In this document: positions 16,941 through 25,808 of the stretch, piece by piece
How the letters are laid out: each line of letters begins with the position of its first letter
How positions within the stretch are numbered: position 1 is the stretch's first letter
DNA from: Micromonospora peucetia
Lineage (GTDB): Bacteria; Actinomycetota; Actinomycetes; Mycobacteriales; Micromonosporaceae
Direction of reading: 5' to 3'
NCBI RefSeq assembly: GCF_900091625.1
Contig: NZ_FMIC01000002.1
Coordinates: 1,798,001 to 1,862,000 of the forward strand
Length of the DNA: 64,000 bases
Position numbers and translations under genes: made by a program
Notes under the pieces: generated by a model
Databases searched by the model: none
Told to the model about the DNA's origin: nothing
Seen by the model: the letters and a program-made list of their open reading frames with translations, nothing else

Positions 16941-17572
16941 TGAGCGTGGCGACCAGCCTCGGTACCGGCACCCGGAGCGGCGGACCCGGTGGAAGGTCCA
17001 CCGCGGCCAACTCGGCCCTACCTCGGACCGGCCGGGCCGAACTGGGCGCGGAGGGCCGTGGCGACCTCGTCCTGCTGCTGCTCGTCAAGGCGTTGGCCCT
17101 GCGGGGCGCCCAGGTAGCCGAAGATGGCGGCCTCGCCCGGGTGGGCCCCGGTGCGGGCCGGCGCGACCAGGGCCGGGTGAGCATCTTCCTCGCGGTGGCG
17201 ATGGTCGGTGTCCTCGCCATCATCGGCCTGGCCTTCGACGGCGCGGGGCAGCTGCGCACGTTGCAGCGGGCCGACAACCTCGCGGCCGAGGCCGCCCGCG
17301 CCGGCGGCCAGGCCATCGACCGGGCCACCGCCATCGAGGGCGGGCCGACCCGGATCGACCGGCCCCAGGCCCGCCGGGCCGTCGCCGGCTACCTCACCGC
17401 CGCCGGGGCCGCCGGCCACACCGTCAGCTTCCCCGTCGTCGACGGGGAGACCCGGATCCGGGTACGCGTCACCGTCACGCACCGCAGATCCATGCTCGCT
17501 CTGTTCGGCTTCGACGAGACCGTCACCGTCTCCGGCGAGGCGACCGCGCGGCCGCTCACCGGGGCACCGTAG
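16940..17572 (+). CDS. TadG-like pilus protein
   Basis: 210 residues from the ATG at 16940 (GTG 16937 also possible); the start overlaps the upstream TGA. A helix GRVSIFLAVAMVGVLAIIGLAFDGAGQ begins near residue 78, the site normally found at the very N-terminus of TadG-like proteins. The 75-residue extension before it includes DLVLLLLVKALALRGAQ and may be an artefact. A GTG at 17178, directly at the VSIFLAV helix, is a plausible true start. Downstream residues match the RxxAAEAARAGGQAID helix of the family. Confidence 0.75.
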   Translation: MSVATSLGTGTRSGGPGGRSTAANSALPRTGRAELGAEGRGDLVLLLLVKALALRGAQVAEDGGLARVGPGAGRRDQGRVSIFLAVAMVGVLAIIGLAFDGAGQLRTLQRADNLAAEAARAGGQAIDRATAIEGGPTRIDRPQARRAVAGYLTAAGAAGHTVSFPVVDGETRIRVRVTVTHRRSMLALFGFDETVTVSGEATARPLTGAP

Positions 17573-17587
17573 GAAGGGAAGGCTGCC

Positions 17588-18919
17588 ATGGCCGCATCGA
17601 GGCGTTCCGCCGTACGGCGGGCCGGACGCGTCCTGACCGGGTTCGGTGCGCTCGTCGTGCTCTGCGCGGTGCTGGTCGGTGCGCCGGTGGCGCTGCTCGC
17701 CCTCGCCGGCAACCCGCTGCCCGATCACCTGCCCACCGTCGCCGAGATCGGTTCGACGCTGACCAGCCGCGACGACGGGCGGCTCTTCCTGCGGGCGCTG
17801 GCGCTGGCCGGTTGGTTCGGCTGGGCCACGTTCGCCTTCTCCGTACTGGTCGAACTCTGCGCACAGGTGGTACGCCGGCCGGCACCCCGGTTGCCGGGGA
17901 TGAGTCGCCAGCAGCGGGCCGCCGCCGCGTTGGTCGGTTCGGTGGCGCTGATCCTCGCGGCCAGTCCGGCGGCGAGCGCGGCGACAACGGTCGCCGGCCC
18001 GTACGCCCTGCCGGCGACCCCGGCCGCGACCGCCCCCGCTGCCCGGCCGGCCACGACCGCCCCGGTTGCGCCGCCCGCCGCGACCGCCCCGGTTGCTCGG
18101 CCGGCCGCGACCGCCCCGGCCGATCAGGCCACCTTCGACGACGGTGTGGCGGTCTACCGGGTGGCCCGGGGCGACCACCTGGGTGCCGTCGCCCAGCGCT
18201 ACCTGGACGAGTTCGCCGACTACCGGGAGTTGGCCGAGCTGAACCGACTCGGCGACCCCGACCGGATCCACCCCGGCCAGTTGCTGAGGCTTCCTGGGAA
18301 CGCCGAGGACCAGGGTGCCCGCCGGCACGCCACCGGGCGCCTCGTCTCCCGCCCGACACCGCCCTCGCCCGTCCGGCCGGCCCCGCAGCCAGCGCCCGAC
18401 CAGGCCGGGGTGACCCCGCCCCCACCGGGGGCCGAGGCTCCGGCGCCGCCCCAGGCAGACCCGAACGCCGGCGAGGTCCCGACGGTGACGGTGGGAGCCG
18501 CGCGGGCCGGCGAGCCCGATCGGGTGAACCGACCGCTGGCGGTCTCCGCCGTACTGGCGGTGGCGAGCATCGTCGGCGCGCAGATCGGTGCGGTCCTGGG
18601 CCTGCGCCGTCGTCCAGGCCACGTACCGGCCGGCGCCGTCCGCACCACCGCTGCCGCCCGCCGTGGCACCACCACCCGCCGTGACGCCACCACCCGCCGT
18701 GACGCCACCACCCGCGCCGGCACCCGCGCCGGCACCGCCGCGACCGGGGGCGGCGCGGGAAACCGGGGCACCGGCGCCGCCCCGCGAGGCAACGCGATCG
18801 CGACCGGCCAGAGCGCCTCCGACACCGGTACCCACGACCTCGCGCACCCGACCAGCCACGACAGGGCCCACGTCGACGCTGTCCGCGACATCCCGACCGG
18901 CCGCCACCGCCGCTCCTGA
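17588..18919 (+). CDS. Membrane protein with LysM domain, tad-associated
   Basis: 443 residues. Helices near 14-42, 75-95 and 112-130 are followed by a Pro/Ala/Thr repeat stretch (about 142-180), a LysM domain (VYRVARGDHLGAVAQRYL ... DRIHPGQLLRLP, about 188-238) that should bind peptidoglycan, a further Pro-rich linker, another helix (about 318-338) and a basic Arg/Thr-rich tail with a tandem RRDATT repeat. In Streptomyces and relatives a LysM protein, sometimes fused to a BTAD regulator domain, ends tad operons; no BTAD part is seen here. Preceded by GGAAGG. Confidence 0.8.
   Translation: MAASRRSAVRRAGRVLTGFGALVVLCAVLVGAPVALLALAGNPLPDHLPTVAEIGSTLTSRDDGRLFLRALALAGWFGWATFAFSVLVELCAQVVRRPAPRLPGMSRQQRAAAALVGSVALILAASPAASAATTVAGPYALPATPAATAPAARPATTAPVAPPAATAPVARPAATAPADQATFDDGVAVYRVARGDHLGAVAQRYLDEFADYRELAELNRLGDPDRIHPGQLLRLPGNAEDQGARRHATGRLVSRPTPPSPVRPAPQPAPDQAGVTPPPPGAEAPAPPQADPNAGEVPTVTVGAARAGEPDRVNRPLAVSAVLAVASIVGAQIGAVLGLRRRPGHVPAGAVRTTAAARRGTTTRRDATTRRDATTRAGTRAGTAATGGGAGNRGTGAAPRGNAIATGQSASDTGTHDLAHPTSHDRAHVDAVRDIPTGRHRRS
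18027..18130 (+). repeat. 27-bp tandem repeat inside the LysM gene
   Basis: About 3.8 copies of a 27-bp unit starting CGACCGCCCCGGTTGC (18027, 18054, 18081, 18108) encode the Ala/Pro/Thr linker. The copy number is probably variable between strains. Period is a multiple of three, so changes would not shift the frame. Confidence 0.8.
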
Positions 18920-18971
18920 CCCGCCCGCATGAACAGAGGGGGGCGAGGGCCCGGGTTGGGAGCGGGACAGG

Positions 18972-19823
18972 TCAGGGGAGGCGGGTCTCCAGGACACCGT
19001 TGACGATGCGGGTCGGCAGAACCTGCTGGTCGTTTCCGGACGGGCCGTGCACCACCTCGCCGCCGTTGAGCCGGAACGTGCTGCCGTGCCACGGGCAGAC
19101 CACGCACGCGTGCCCGTCGATCTCCCGCACCTCGCCCTGGCCCAGCGGGCCACTCTGGTGCGGGCAGCGTTCCAGCATGACGGTGACCTCGTCGCCGTGC
19201 CGGTAGAGGATCACCGAGACGTCGTCGACCTCGCGGGTGATCAGCTCGCGCTGCGGCAGCGCGGCCATGTCCGCGATCGAGTGCCAGCCGTCGGTCATCC
19301 GGTGCAGCTCGGAGATGCTCTGGTTGACCTGCGCGCCCTGCGAGTACGCCAGGTGCCCGCCAAGGTACGCCCCCATGCTGGCGGCACCGAGCCCGAGGAA
19401 GCCGAGCGTACGGCCAAGGTTGTGCCGGCCAGCCATCCGGGCGGCCACCGAGCCGGCGTAGAACGCCATGCCGACGCCGTTGGCGGCGGCGTGCACCAGG
19501 CCGACCCGGCGCTGGTCGCGAGCCAGTGCCGCCCAGTCGTTGAGGCCGGCGACCGCAGCCGGAAGGGCGCTGACCGTGCCCACCGCGCAGAGAGTGGTGG
19601 CGGCCCGGCGCTGCCCCGGCATCAGGTCCAGCACCGCCGTGCTGATCCACGCGCCGACCGGCACCTGCACCATCGCCGGGTGCAGCGGATGTCCCAGCCA
19701 GACGCCGTGCAACAGGTCACGGACCCGCTGCGGTCGGAGGGTGGTCTGGACGGCCCGCTGCAACCGGTCACCGACCCGGTCCAGGCCGGAAGCCTGCTCG
19801 ATCTTCGTCAGTATTGCTCGCAC
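18972..19823 (-). CDS. Rieske [2Fe-2S] protein fused to a DUF2231-type membrane domain
   Basis: 283 residues, GTG start with GGAAGG upstream. Residues about 30-165 hold three or four helices with the signature LHGVWLGHPLHPAMVQVPVG, matching DUF2231. The C-terminal third is a Rieske domain with CPHQSGPLGQ and CPWHGSTFRLNGG, giving the two Cys and two His that ligate a 2Fe-2S cluster. The combination suggests a membrane-tethered electron carrier; the redox partner is not known. Downstream of bluB on the same strand but separated from it by a hairpin. Confidence 0.9.
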   Translation of the reverse strand: MRAILTKIEQASGLDRVGDRLQRAVQTTLRPQRVRDLLHGVWLGHPLHPAMVQVPVGAWISTAVLDLMPGQRRAATTLCAVGTVSALPAAVAGLNDWAALARDQRRVGLVHAAANGVGMAFYAGSVAARMAGRHNLGRTLGFLGLGAASMGAYLGGHLAYSQGAQVNQSISELHRMTDGWHSIADMAALPQRELITREVDDVSVILYRHGDEVTVMLERCPHQSGPLGQGEVREIDGHACVVCPWHGSTFRLNGGEVVHGPSGNDQQVLPTRIVNGVLETRLP

Positions 19824-19924
19824 CCGTACCGCCTTCCCGGCAGGAGTGACCGCAAACCGGTCGGCGGTGACAGATCCGCAGCGTTACGTGACGACACCAC
19901 CGGCCGGCCCGTAACGGGACGCGC

Positions 19925-19945
19925 CCGGCGGGAGCACGCCGCCGG
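19925..19945 (-). terminator. Hairpin downstream of bluB
   Basis: CCGGCGG (19925-19931) pairs with CCGCCGG (19939-19945) around a 7-nt loop, just past the bluB stop and before the Rieske gene on the same strand. Confidence 0.5.
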
Positions 19946-19950
19946 ACGGC

Positions 19951-20580
19951 TCAGCTCCCCGGTGCCGCCCAGCGGTCGTGGTGGATCGCCTCGGCCAGTG
20001 GGCGCTTCTGCCGCCAGCCGTGCCGGGCCAGATCGGGGACGGGCTCGAAGTGGGTGACCGGCCCGAGGCAGAGCCATGCCACCGGCCGGACCCCGTCGGG
20101 GATGCCGAGCAGGTCGGCGAGCCAGGGCTCCCGGTAGAAGGACACCCAGCCCACCCCGAGCCCTTCGGCGGTCGCGGCGAGCCAGAGGTTCTGGATGGCG
20201 AGGCAGGTCGAGTAGAGCCCGGTGTCGGCGATGGCGTGCCGGCCGAGCACGGCGGGGCCGCCCCGGGCCTGGTCGTGGGTGACCACCACCGACAGGGTCG
20301 ACTCCAGCACCCCGTCAATCTTGATCCGGGCGAACCGCTCGGCCGCTTCCCCTTCGAGCGTGGCGGCGAAGCTGTCCCGCTCGGTGTGGACGTGCCGGTG
20401 GAACCGGCTGCGCAGCTCCGGGTCACGGACCACGACGAAGTCCCAGGGCTGCGAGTAGCCGACGCTCGGTGCGGCGTGTGCCGCCGCCAGCACCCGGTGC
20501 AGCTTCTCCTCGGGCACCGGCGCCCCGGTGAACTGGGCGCGTACGTCCCGACGGCGGTGGATGACGTCGTAAAGATCCAA
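19951..20580 (-). CDS. bluB: 5,6-dimethylbenzimidazole synthase
   Basis: 209 residues of the nitroreductase/FMN fold. BluB converts FMNH2 plus oxygen into dimethylbenzimidazole, the lower ligand of cobalamin. Family hallmarks: LYDVIHRRRDVRAQF at the N-terminus, PSVGYSQPWDFVVV, an RFARIKIDGV segment and GVGWVSFYREPWLADLLGIP. The start is a TTG at 20580 with GGGAG six bases upstream; no ATG or GTG fits better. A cobalamin riboswitch occupies the 5' leader, so the gene is shut off by the finished cofactor. Assignment is supported by both sequence and riboswitch. Confidence 0.93.
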   Translation of the reverse strand: MDLYDVIHRRRDVRAQFTGAPVPEEKLHRVLAAAHAAPSVGYSQPWDFVVVRDPELRSRFHRHVHTERDSFAATLEGEAAERFARIKIDGVLESTLSVVVTHDQARGGPAVLGRHAIADTGLYSTCLAIQNLWLAATAEGLGVGWVSFYREPWLADLLGIPDGVRPVAWLCLGPVTHFEPVPDLARHGWRQKRPLAEAIHHDRWAAPGS

Positions 20581-20633
20581 GGCAGGCTCCCGCTGCGCTC
20601 GGCCCACGCCCGAAGGGGTGGGCACCGGACGCG

Positions 20634-20812
20634 AGGCCGGTCTTCGGACTCCCGGATCGACGCCTGGCCGTCCGCCTTCCCGGTCCGTCCGGACCAGTGG
20701 CTGCGCGTACGCGTGGACGGTGGCTCCCCGGTCACCGCGGCGGGCCCGTGCCGGATTCGCACCGGCTTCCCGATTCTCCCCGCTCGCGCGGGGCACCTCA
20801 CATGATCGTGCC
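20634..20812 (-). ncRNA. Cobalamin riboswitch controlling bluB
   Basis: Read on the minus strand, the leader contains GGGAAGCCGGTGCGAATCC followed by GGCACGG, then GTGACC, the B12-box element AGCCACTG (about 20694-20702) and the closing GGGAGTCCGAAGACCGGCC (about 20636-20653). These elements occur in the order and spacing of the conserved cobalamin riboswitch core. The GCGGGAG before the TTG start at 20580 lies about 50 nt downstream, so control may be by sequestering the ribosome site. Boundaries are approximate. Confidence 0.93.
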
Positions 20813-21011
20813 GTCGGGAATGCTAGCGCCGGCCGGCCCGCCCCGGCCGGGCGGGCATGGAAATCCGGTCGCGGCCGTCCGCGGCCACTGTGGTCCGGGT
20901 GTACGCACTCTCCTCCCGCCCGCTGCTGGTCGGCCGGCGCTGGTCCGCCCGGCGCAGGCCGCCGGCGCTGACACCCTGGCGCCACCGGCACCGCCGGGGC
21001 ATGCTGTCCCG

Positions 21012-21776
21012 ATGGGGGTACGCGTCGAACGCGCGGCAGCGGTGACCACGGTGATCCTGGACCGGCCGGCGGCCCGCAACGCGGTCGACGGGCCGACTGC
21101 CCGGGCGCTGGCCGACGCGTTCCACGCCTTCGAGGCCGACCCCGACGCCTCGGTGGCCGTGCTCTGGGGGGCCGGCGGCACGTTCTGCGCCGGGGCCGAC
21201 CTGAAGGCCATCGGCACCCCGAGCGGCAACCGGGTCGAGGCGCAGGGGGACGGCCCGATGGGTCCGACCCGGATGACGCTCAGCAAGCCGGTGATCGCCG
21301 CGATCTCCGGTCACGCGGTTGCCGGCGGGCTGGAGTTGGCGCTCTGGTGCGATCTGCGGGTCGCCGAGTCCGACGCGGTGCTCGGGGTGTTCTGCCGCCG
21401 CTGGGGGGTGCCGTTGATCGACGGAGGCACGGTCCGGTTGCCCCGGCTGATCGGCGAGAGCCGGGCGATGGACCTGATCCTCACCGGGCGTCCGGTGCCG
21501 GCCGAGGAGGCGTACGACATGGGGTTGGTGAACCGGCTGGTCGCGCCGGGTGAGTCCCGGGCGGCGGCCGAGCGGCTGGCGGCCGAGATCGCCCGGCACC
21601 CGCAGACCTGCCTGCGCAACGACCGGGCGGCGCTGCTCGCCGGCGCCGGCCTGCCGGAAGAGGCGGCGCTGGAGGTCGAGCTGGCGTACGGAATGGAGTC
21701 GCTGGCCGCCGACGCGATCGCCGGGGCGGCCCGGTTCGCCGCCGGCGCCGGCCGGCACGGCGCCCCGGCCCACTGA
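21012..21776 (+). CDS. Enoyl-CoA hydratase/isomerase-family protein
   Basis: 254 residues of the crotonase fold. The oxyanion-hole segments AGGTFCAGADLKAIG and GHAVAGGLELALWCDLRVA are clear; the Glu in GVPLIDGGTVRLPRLIGE fits the second catalytic position only partly (Asp-Gly-Gly instead of Glu), so activity may be isomerase or another crotonase reaction. The ATG at 21012 lacks a good ribosome site. Monocistronic, convergent with the glucanase gene. Confidence 0.88.
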   Translation: MGVRVERAAAVTTVILDRPAARNAVDGPTARALADAFHAFEADPDASVAVLWGAGGTFCAGADLKAIGTPSGNRVEAQGDGPMGPTRMTLSKPVIAAISGHAVAGGLELALWCDLRVAESDAVLGVFCRRWGVPLIDGGTVRLPRLIGESRAMDLILTGRPVPAEEAYDMGLVNRLVAPGESRAAAERLAAEIARHPQTCLRNDRAALLAGAGLPEEAALEVELAYGMESLAADAIAGAARFAAGAGRHGAPAH

Positions 21777-21851
21777 CCGGGCGGAGGCCCGACCGGCATC
21801 GCGCCCCGGCCAGCGCACGCCCGGGCCGACGGGTCGGGCGGCCCGACGGGT

Positions 21852-21893
21852 CGGGCGGTACGGCCACCGGGTGTCCAGTGGCCGCACCGCCCG
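21852..21893. terminator. Strong bidirectional hairpin between convergent genes
   Basis: CGGGCGGTACGGCCAC (21852-21867) pairs with GTGGCCGCACCGCCCG (21878-21893) with one mismatch and a 10-nt loop. A direct repeat CCGACGGGTCGGGCGG lies just upstream of it. It sits between the stops of the crotonase and glucanase genes. Confidence 0.8.
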
Positions 21894-21927
21894 GGAGTCC
21901 GGCCGCCGCTCGGGCGACCGGGGTGGG

Positions 21928-24900
21928 TCAGTTGCGGTTGATGGTGAACGTCGGGGTGGTGTTCTGGATGTCCACCGCGTTGTTGCTCAGGCGAAGGTTG
22001 TTGAAGGTGACCGACCCGACGGCCGGCCCCTGCCCTGCCTCCGGCATCGGGTTGGCCCAGACACCGAAGCCGGACTTCGCGTCGTACGCGTCACCGCTCT
22101 TGCGGGCTCCGCTGATGGAGATGTTGGTGAAGACCGTGTCGGTGACCGGGAACTGTGGCTGCCCACCGACGTAGTTGGTCTGGAACATGATGCCGCTGTA
22201 GGTCGGGTCGACGATGTCGACGTCGCTGACCCGGATGCCCTGGAACACCTTCGAGGCGGAGAAGACCCAGATCGCCGGGAAGGTCTGCGCGCCCCAGAAG
22301 TGCCCACCGGCCCGGACGATCGAGATGTTCTCGAACCGGGTGGGCGGGTCGGCACCGAAGCCGTTCATCGGGTAGCCGAAGTCGAGCGAGCTGATGGTGA
22401 TGCCGGAGTAGACCAGCGTGTCCGCGATGTAGATGTTGCGGAACGTGTTGCCGTAGCCGCCGTAGACCGCGACACCGGCGGCCCGCCAGGTCAGGGTCGA
22501 GGTCAGGTTCTCGTAGACGTTGTCCTTCATGTCCGCGCCGCCCGCGTCGATCGCCGAGAAGAGCGCGAAGCTGTCGTCACCGGTGGCCCGGGCGTCGTTG
22601 TTGCTGACCAGGTTGTTGGTGCTCCCGTTGGTCATGTTGATGCCGTCGGCGAACATGTTCCGGATCCGGGAGTTCTTGATCGTCATGTGGTCGGTGTTCG
22701 CGCCCCAGTAGAGGCACACCATGTGCTCGTTCCAGATGTTGTCGATCACGATGTTCGACACGTTGGAGAAGTCGAACACCTTGCCCGGCCCGTCGATCCG
22801 CGACGTGTAGTTGCCGAAGTAGGCGAAGTTCGCGAACGACGATCCGGCCGCCGAATTATCGGCCCGGAAGCCGATGTCGGTGTTGTCCTGGCCGGACGGC
22901 GCGTTGAACCGGGTGTACCAGGGGCCGGCGCCGACCACCTTGACCGCCTTGCCGTACACCTGGAACTTCGACGCGGTGGCGTAGTTGCCGGCCGGCAGGT
23001 ACACCCCGACGAGGTTGCCGGTGGTGTCCATCCGTACCCGGTCCAGGGCGTTCTGCACATCGGAGTGGGTGAAGCCGGTCGGCGTGGCGTAGCGCGCCGG
23101 GTCCGGGTTCGCGATCGGGGAGACCTGCTCGGTGTTCATGAAGTCGATCGCGTACGTGGTGGTGTTGGCCGGGTCCTTCTGGAGCCGGATCCTGCTGCCG
23201 GCCGGCACGGTCGAGTTGAGCATGACGTTGGCCTCGTCGTAGATGTGCCGCGGTCCGCCCGCACTCGGCGAGTTGCCCGGGCTGGCCTCGGCCCCGTAGA
23301 GCCAGGCGTACCGGGACGTCAGGTCGATGGCCTTGTGGAAGGCACCGTTGACGTAGACGTTCAGCGTCGAGTTGATCCCGCCGCCGCCCGGGGCGTCCGG
23401 GATGGAGAAGCGGGTGACCAGCGTGTTGGTGCTGGCCCGGGTGGTCCACTCGACGTAGCTGCCGGCCGAGTTGAGGGTGACCGCCCGCCGGCCGGACGCC
23501 TCACCGGCGAGGTCACCGACGGTCCGGTTCGGTCCGACGACGCTGGCGCCACCACCGACCATGCCGTCCTCGGCCTCGTACATGTCGTAGGGCATGTTGG
23601 CGCCGCGGCCCACGAAGAGTGGGCGGTCACTGGTGTTGTTGGCCTGCTTGACCGGCAGTTCGTTGCCGTCGACCGCGAGCACCACCCGGACGGTGTACCT
23701 ACCGTTCGCGGCGGTCCAGGTGCCCAGGTTGACCGGGCCGACGGTGGCCCCGGCGTTGATCACTCCGGAGTACGAGCCGGTCAGGGTACGCACGGCCGTG
23801 CCCGCCTCGTTGAGCACGGTGAGCGTGATGCCGTGCGCGCCGGACGCGGACGCCACACTGCCGGCGTTGCGGACCGACACCGAGAAGTTGACCGTGCTGC
23901 CGGCCGACGGGTTGCCCGGCGACCAGGCGACCGCCGAGGCGACCAGGTCGGAGCTGGCGACCGGGCTGACCACCAGCGGGCTGGGGTTGGTGTAGCTGTT
24001 GTTGGTGTCGTCCTGCTCGACGACGGTGTTCGACTCGTCGACCTTCGCGCTCAGCGGATAGCTGCCCGCGTCCCGGGTGCCGATGTTCGCCGAGACCGTG
24101 GTCGAGGCGCCGGCCGCCAGGCCGCCGACCGACGCGGTGCCGACCCGGGTGGCGCCCAGGTAGAAGTTGACGTTGGTGGTGCCGGAGGCCGCCGAGCCGG
24201 CGTTGCGCACGGTGGCCGAGAGCGTGACGGCACTCGTCTCCACGGGCGCGGACGGGCTGAACGACATGCCGGTCACGGTCAGGTCCGGGTTCGGCGCCGG
24301 GATGCCGATGACCTGGAGCTCGGCGACCTGCCCGGCCGGGGCACCGGTGTTGGAGGCGATCGAGAGCCGCACGTCGGCCGCCGCGCCGGAGACCGGGATG
24401 GTTACCGTGTTGCCGCTGGCCGGGTTGAAGCTGTAGTTCGCCGCACCGACCAGGGTGCTGAAGGTCGAGGAGCCCTGATCTCGGCCGAGCACGGTGATGT
24501 TCTGGGTACGCGTCCCCCAGGCGGAGTCGGGGTTGAGCTTCAGCACGATCTGGCTGAGGCTGGCGTTGGCGCCGAGCTGCACGGTCAGCGTGCTCGGGTT
24601 GCCGTTGCCCTCCCAGTAGGTGGCCACGTTGTTGTCGTTGGCGTTGGTGGCCACGAACGTGTGCACGTGCCCGGAGGCGGTGATCGGCTTGCCGACGGCC
24701 AGGTTGGTGCCGGCCGGCGGGTTGCCGGTGCCGGTCCGGGTAACGGTGTTGCTGTTCGCCGACTGGTTGCCGGCGGCGTCCCTGGCCCGGGCCTGGTACG
24801 AGACCGTGGCGCTGTCCGGCTGGCTGTCGGTGTACGTCAGCGTGGAGCCGTTGACACTGCCGCGCAGCCCGCCGTTGGCGTACACGTCGTACCCGGTCAC

Positions 24901-25620
24901 TCCGACGTTGTCCGTGGACGCGGACCAGGTGAGCCGGATCTGCCCGCTGGCGGGCTGGGTGTACGCCAGGTTTCCGGGGGCGCTGGGGGCCTGGGTGTCG
25001 GGGTTGCCGACGGCACCGTAGACCTCGACCTCGGACAGTTGGGCGGCCGGCCAGCCGGTGTTGCCGGTGACCTGCACCCGCACGTACCGGGTGCTGGCCG
25101 CGGTGAAGCTGACGGTCGCGGTGTTGCCGGTGGCCGGGTTGAAGGTGTAGCCACCGGACGCCTTCAGGGTGGCGAACGACGAGCCGTTGGTGGAGCCGAG
25201 CACCGACAGCGTCTGGGTACGGGTCTGCCAGGCTGACGACGGTGGCAGCTTGAGCACCAGCCGGTCGACGCTGACGGTGGCGCCGAGGTCGGCCTGGATC
25301 CACTGCGGGAACGCGTTGTTGGCGCTCTCCCAGTAGGTGTCCGCGTTGCCGTCGTTGGCGTTGCCCGCCAGGTAGTTCTGGTTGTGGCTGCTGGCGGTCA
25401 TGGTGGCGGATAGCCCGGCGAGCAGGGCGGCGCGGGCGACGGTCGCGGACGGGTCCGCCGCCGGGGTGGCGACCGCCGGGGTCACGGCCGGGACGGCGGT
25501 GAGAAGCAGTCCGGCGAGCAGTCCGGCGAGCAGCCGTCGGTGGGCCGGGCGGGTGGATCGCGGGGCGGGACCGGGCGCGCCGGTCGGCGGGGTGCCCGTT
25601 CTGATGCCGAGTCTGGACAT
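21928..25620 (-). CDS. Secreted multi-domain GH87-type alpha-1,3-glucanase (A)
   Basis: 1230 residues, ATG at 25620 with AAAGAGGTG upstream. Order: signal peptide (1-51), F5/8 type C (discoidin) domain (75-202), fibronectin III (210-296), second F5/8 C domain (306-439), two CARDB domains (444-550, 557-670), a CBM35/CBM6-like domain starting YEAEDG (680-830) and a right-handed parallel beta-helix (840-1230). Asp992, Asp1015 and Asp1016 (ADGIN ... TGDDSF) have the same spacing as the catalytic Asp triad I recall for GH87 glucanases (D1045/D1068/D1069). It should cut alpha-1,3-glucan or mycodextran outside the cell, with the other domains binding polymer. Start region of the whole locus is LacI-controlled upstream. 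Confidence 0.85.
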   Translation of the reverse strand: MSRLGIRTGTPPTGAPGPAPRSTRPAHRRLLAGLLAGLLLTAVPAVTPAVATPAADPSATVARAALLAGLSATMTASSHNQNYLAGNANDGNADTYWESANNAFPQWIQADLGATVSVDRLVLKLPPSSAWQTRTQTLSVLGSTNGSSFATLKASGGYTFNPATGNTATVSFTAASTRYVRVQVTGNTGWPAAQLSEVEVYGAVGNPDTQAPSAPGNLAYTQPASGQIRLTWSASTDNVGVTGYDVYANGGLRGSVNGSTLTYTDSQPDSATVSYQARARDAAGNQSANSNTVTRTGTGNPPAGTNLAVGKPITASGHVHTFVATNANDNNVATYWEGNGNPSTLTVQLGANASLSQIVLKLNPDSAWGTRTQNITVLGRDQGSSTFSTLVGAANYSFNPASGNTVTIPVSGAAADVRLSIASNTGAPAGQVAELQVIGIPAPNPDLTVTGMSFSPSAPVETSAVTLSATVRNAGSAASGTTNVNFYLGATRVGTASVGGLAAGASTTVSANIGTRDAGSYPLSAKVDESNTVVEQDDTNNSYTNPSPLVVSPVASSDLVASAVAWSPGNPSAGSTVNFSVSVRNAGSVASASGAHGITLTVLNEAGTAVRTLTGSYSGVINAGATVGPVNLGTWTAANGRYTVRVVLAVDGNELPVKQANNTSDRPLFVGRGANMPYDMYEAEDGMVGGGASVVGPNRTVGDLAGEASGRRAVTLNSAGSYVEWTTRASTNTLVTRFSIPDAPGGGGINSTLNVYVNGAFHKAIDLTSRYAWLYGAEASPGNSPSAGGPRHIYDEANVMLNSTVPAGSRIRLQKDPANTTTYAIDFMNTEQVSPIANPDPARYATPTGFTHSDVQNALDRVRMDTTGNLVGVYLPAGNYATASKFQVYGKAVKVVGAGPWYTRFNAPSGQDNTDIGFRADNSAAGSSFANFAYFGNYTSRIDGPGKVFDFSNVSNIVIDNIWNEHMVCLYWGANTDHMTIKNSRIRNMFADGINMTNGSTNNLVSNNDARATGDDSFALFSAIDAGGADMKDNVYENLTSTLTWRAAGVAVYGGYGNTFRNIYIADTLVYSGITISSLDFGYPMNGFGADPPTRFENISIVRAGGHFWGAQTFPAIWVFSASKVFQGIRVSDVDIVDPTYSGIMFQTNYVGGQPQFPVTDTVFTNISISGARKSGDAYDAKSGFGVWANPMPEAGQGPAVGSVTFNNLRLSNNAVDIQNTTPTFTINRN

Positions 25621-25777
25621 GGGGTCGCTACACCTCTTTCGGGGGTGGGGTGCGGGTGCGTTGCCCGGCTGTGGGCGCAGGGGTACGCCCGTCGTGCCGC
25701 GACAGGTGGGGGACGGTGCGGGACGGGGATCGGGCGGGACCAGGGCCGCGCTGCGCCGGGCCGCCCAGGCCGGGGTG

Positions 25778-25800
25778 CCCCCGCCCGGGCCGGGCGGGGG
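25778..25800 (-). terminator. Hairpin between the two glucanase genes
   Basis: CCCCCGCCCGG (25778-25788) mirrors CCGGGCGGGGG (25790-25800), directly past the stop of glucanase B. Readthrough or a private promoter would be needed to express glucanase A. Confidence 0.65.
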
Positions 25801-25808
25801 CCACCCGC

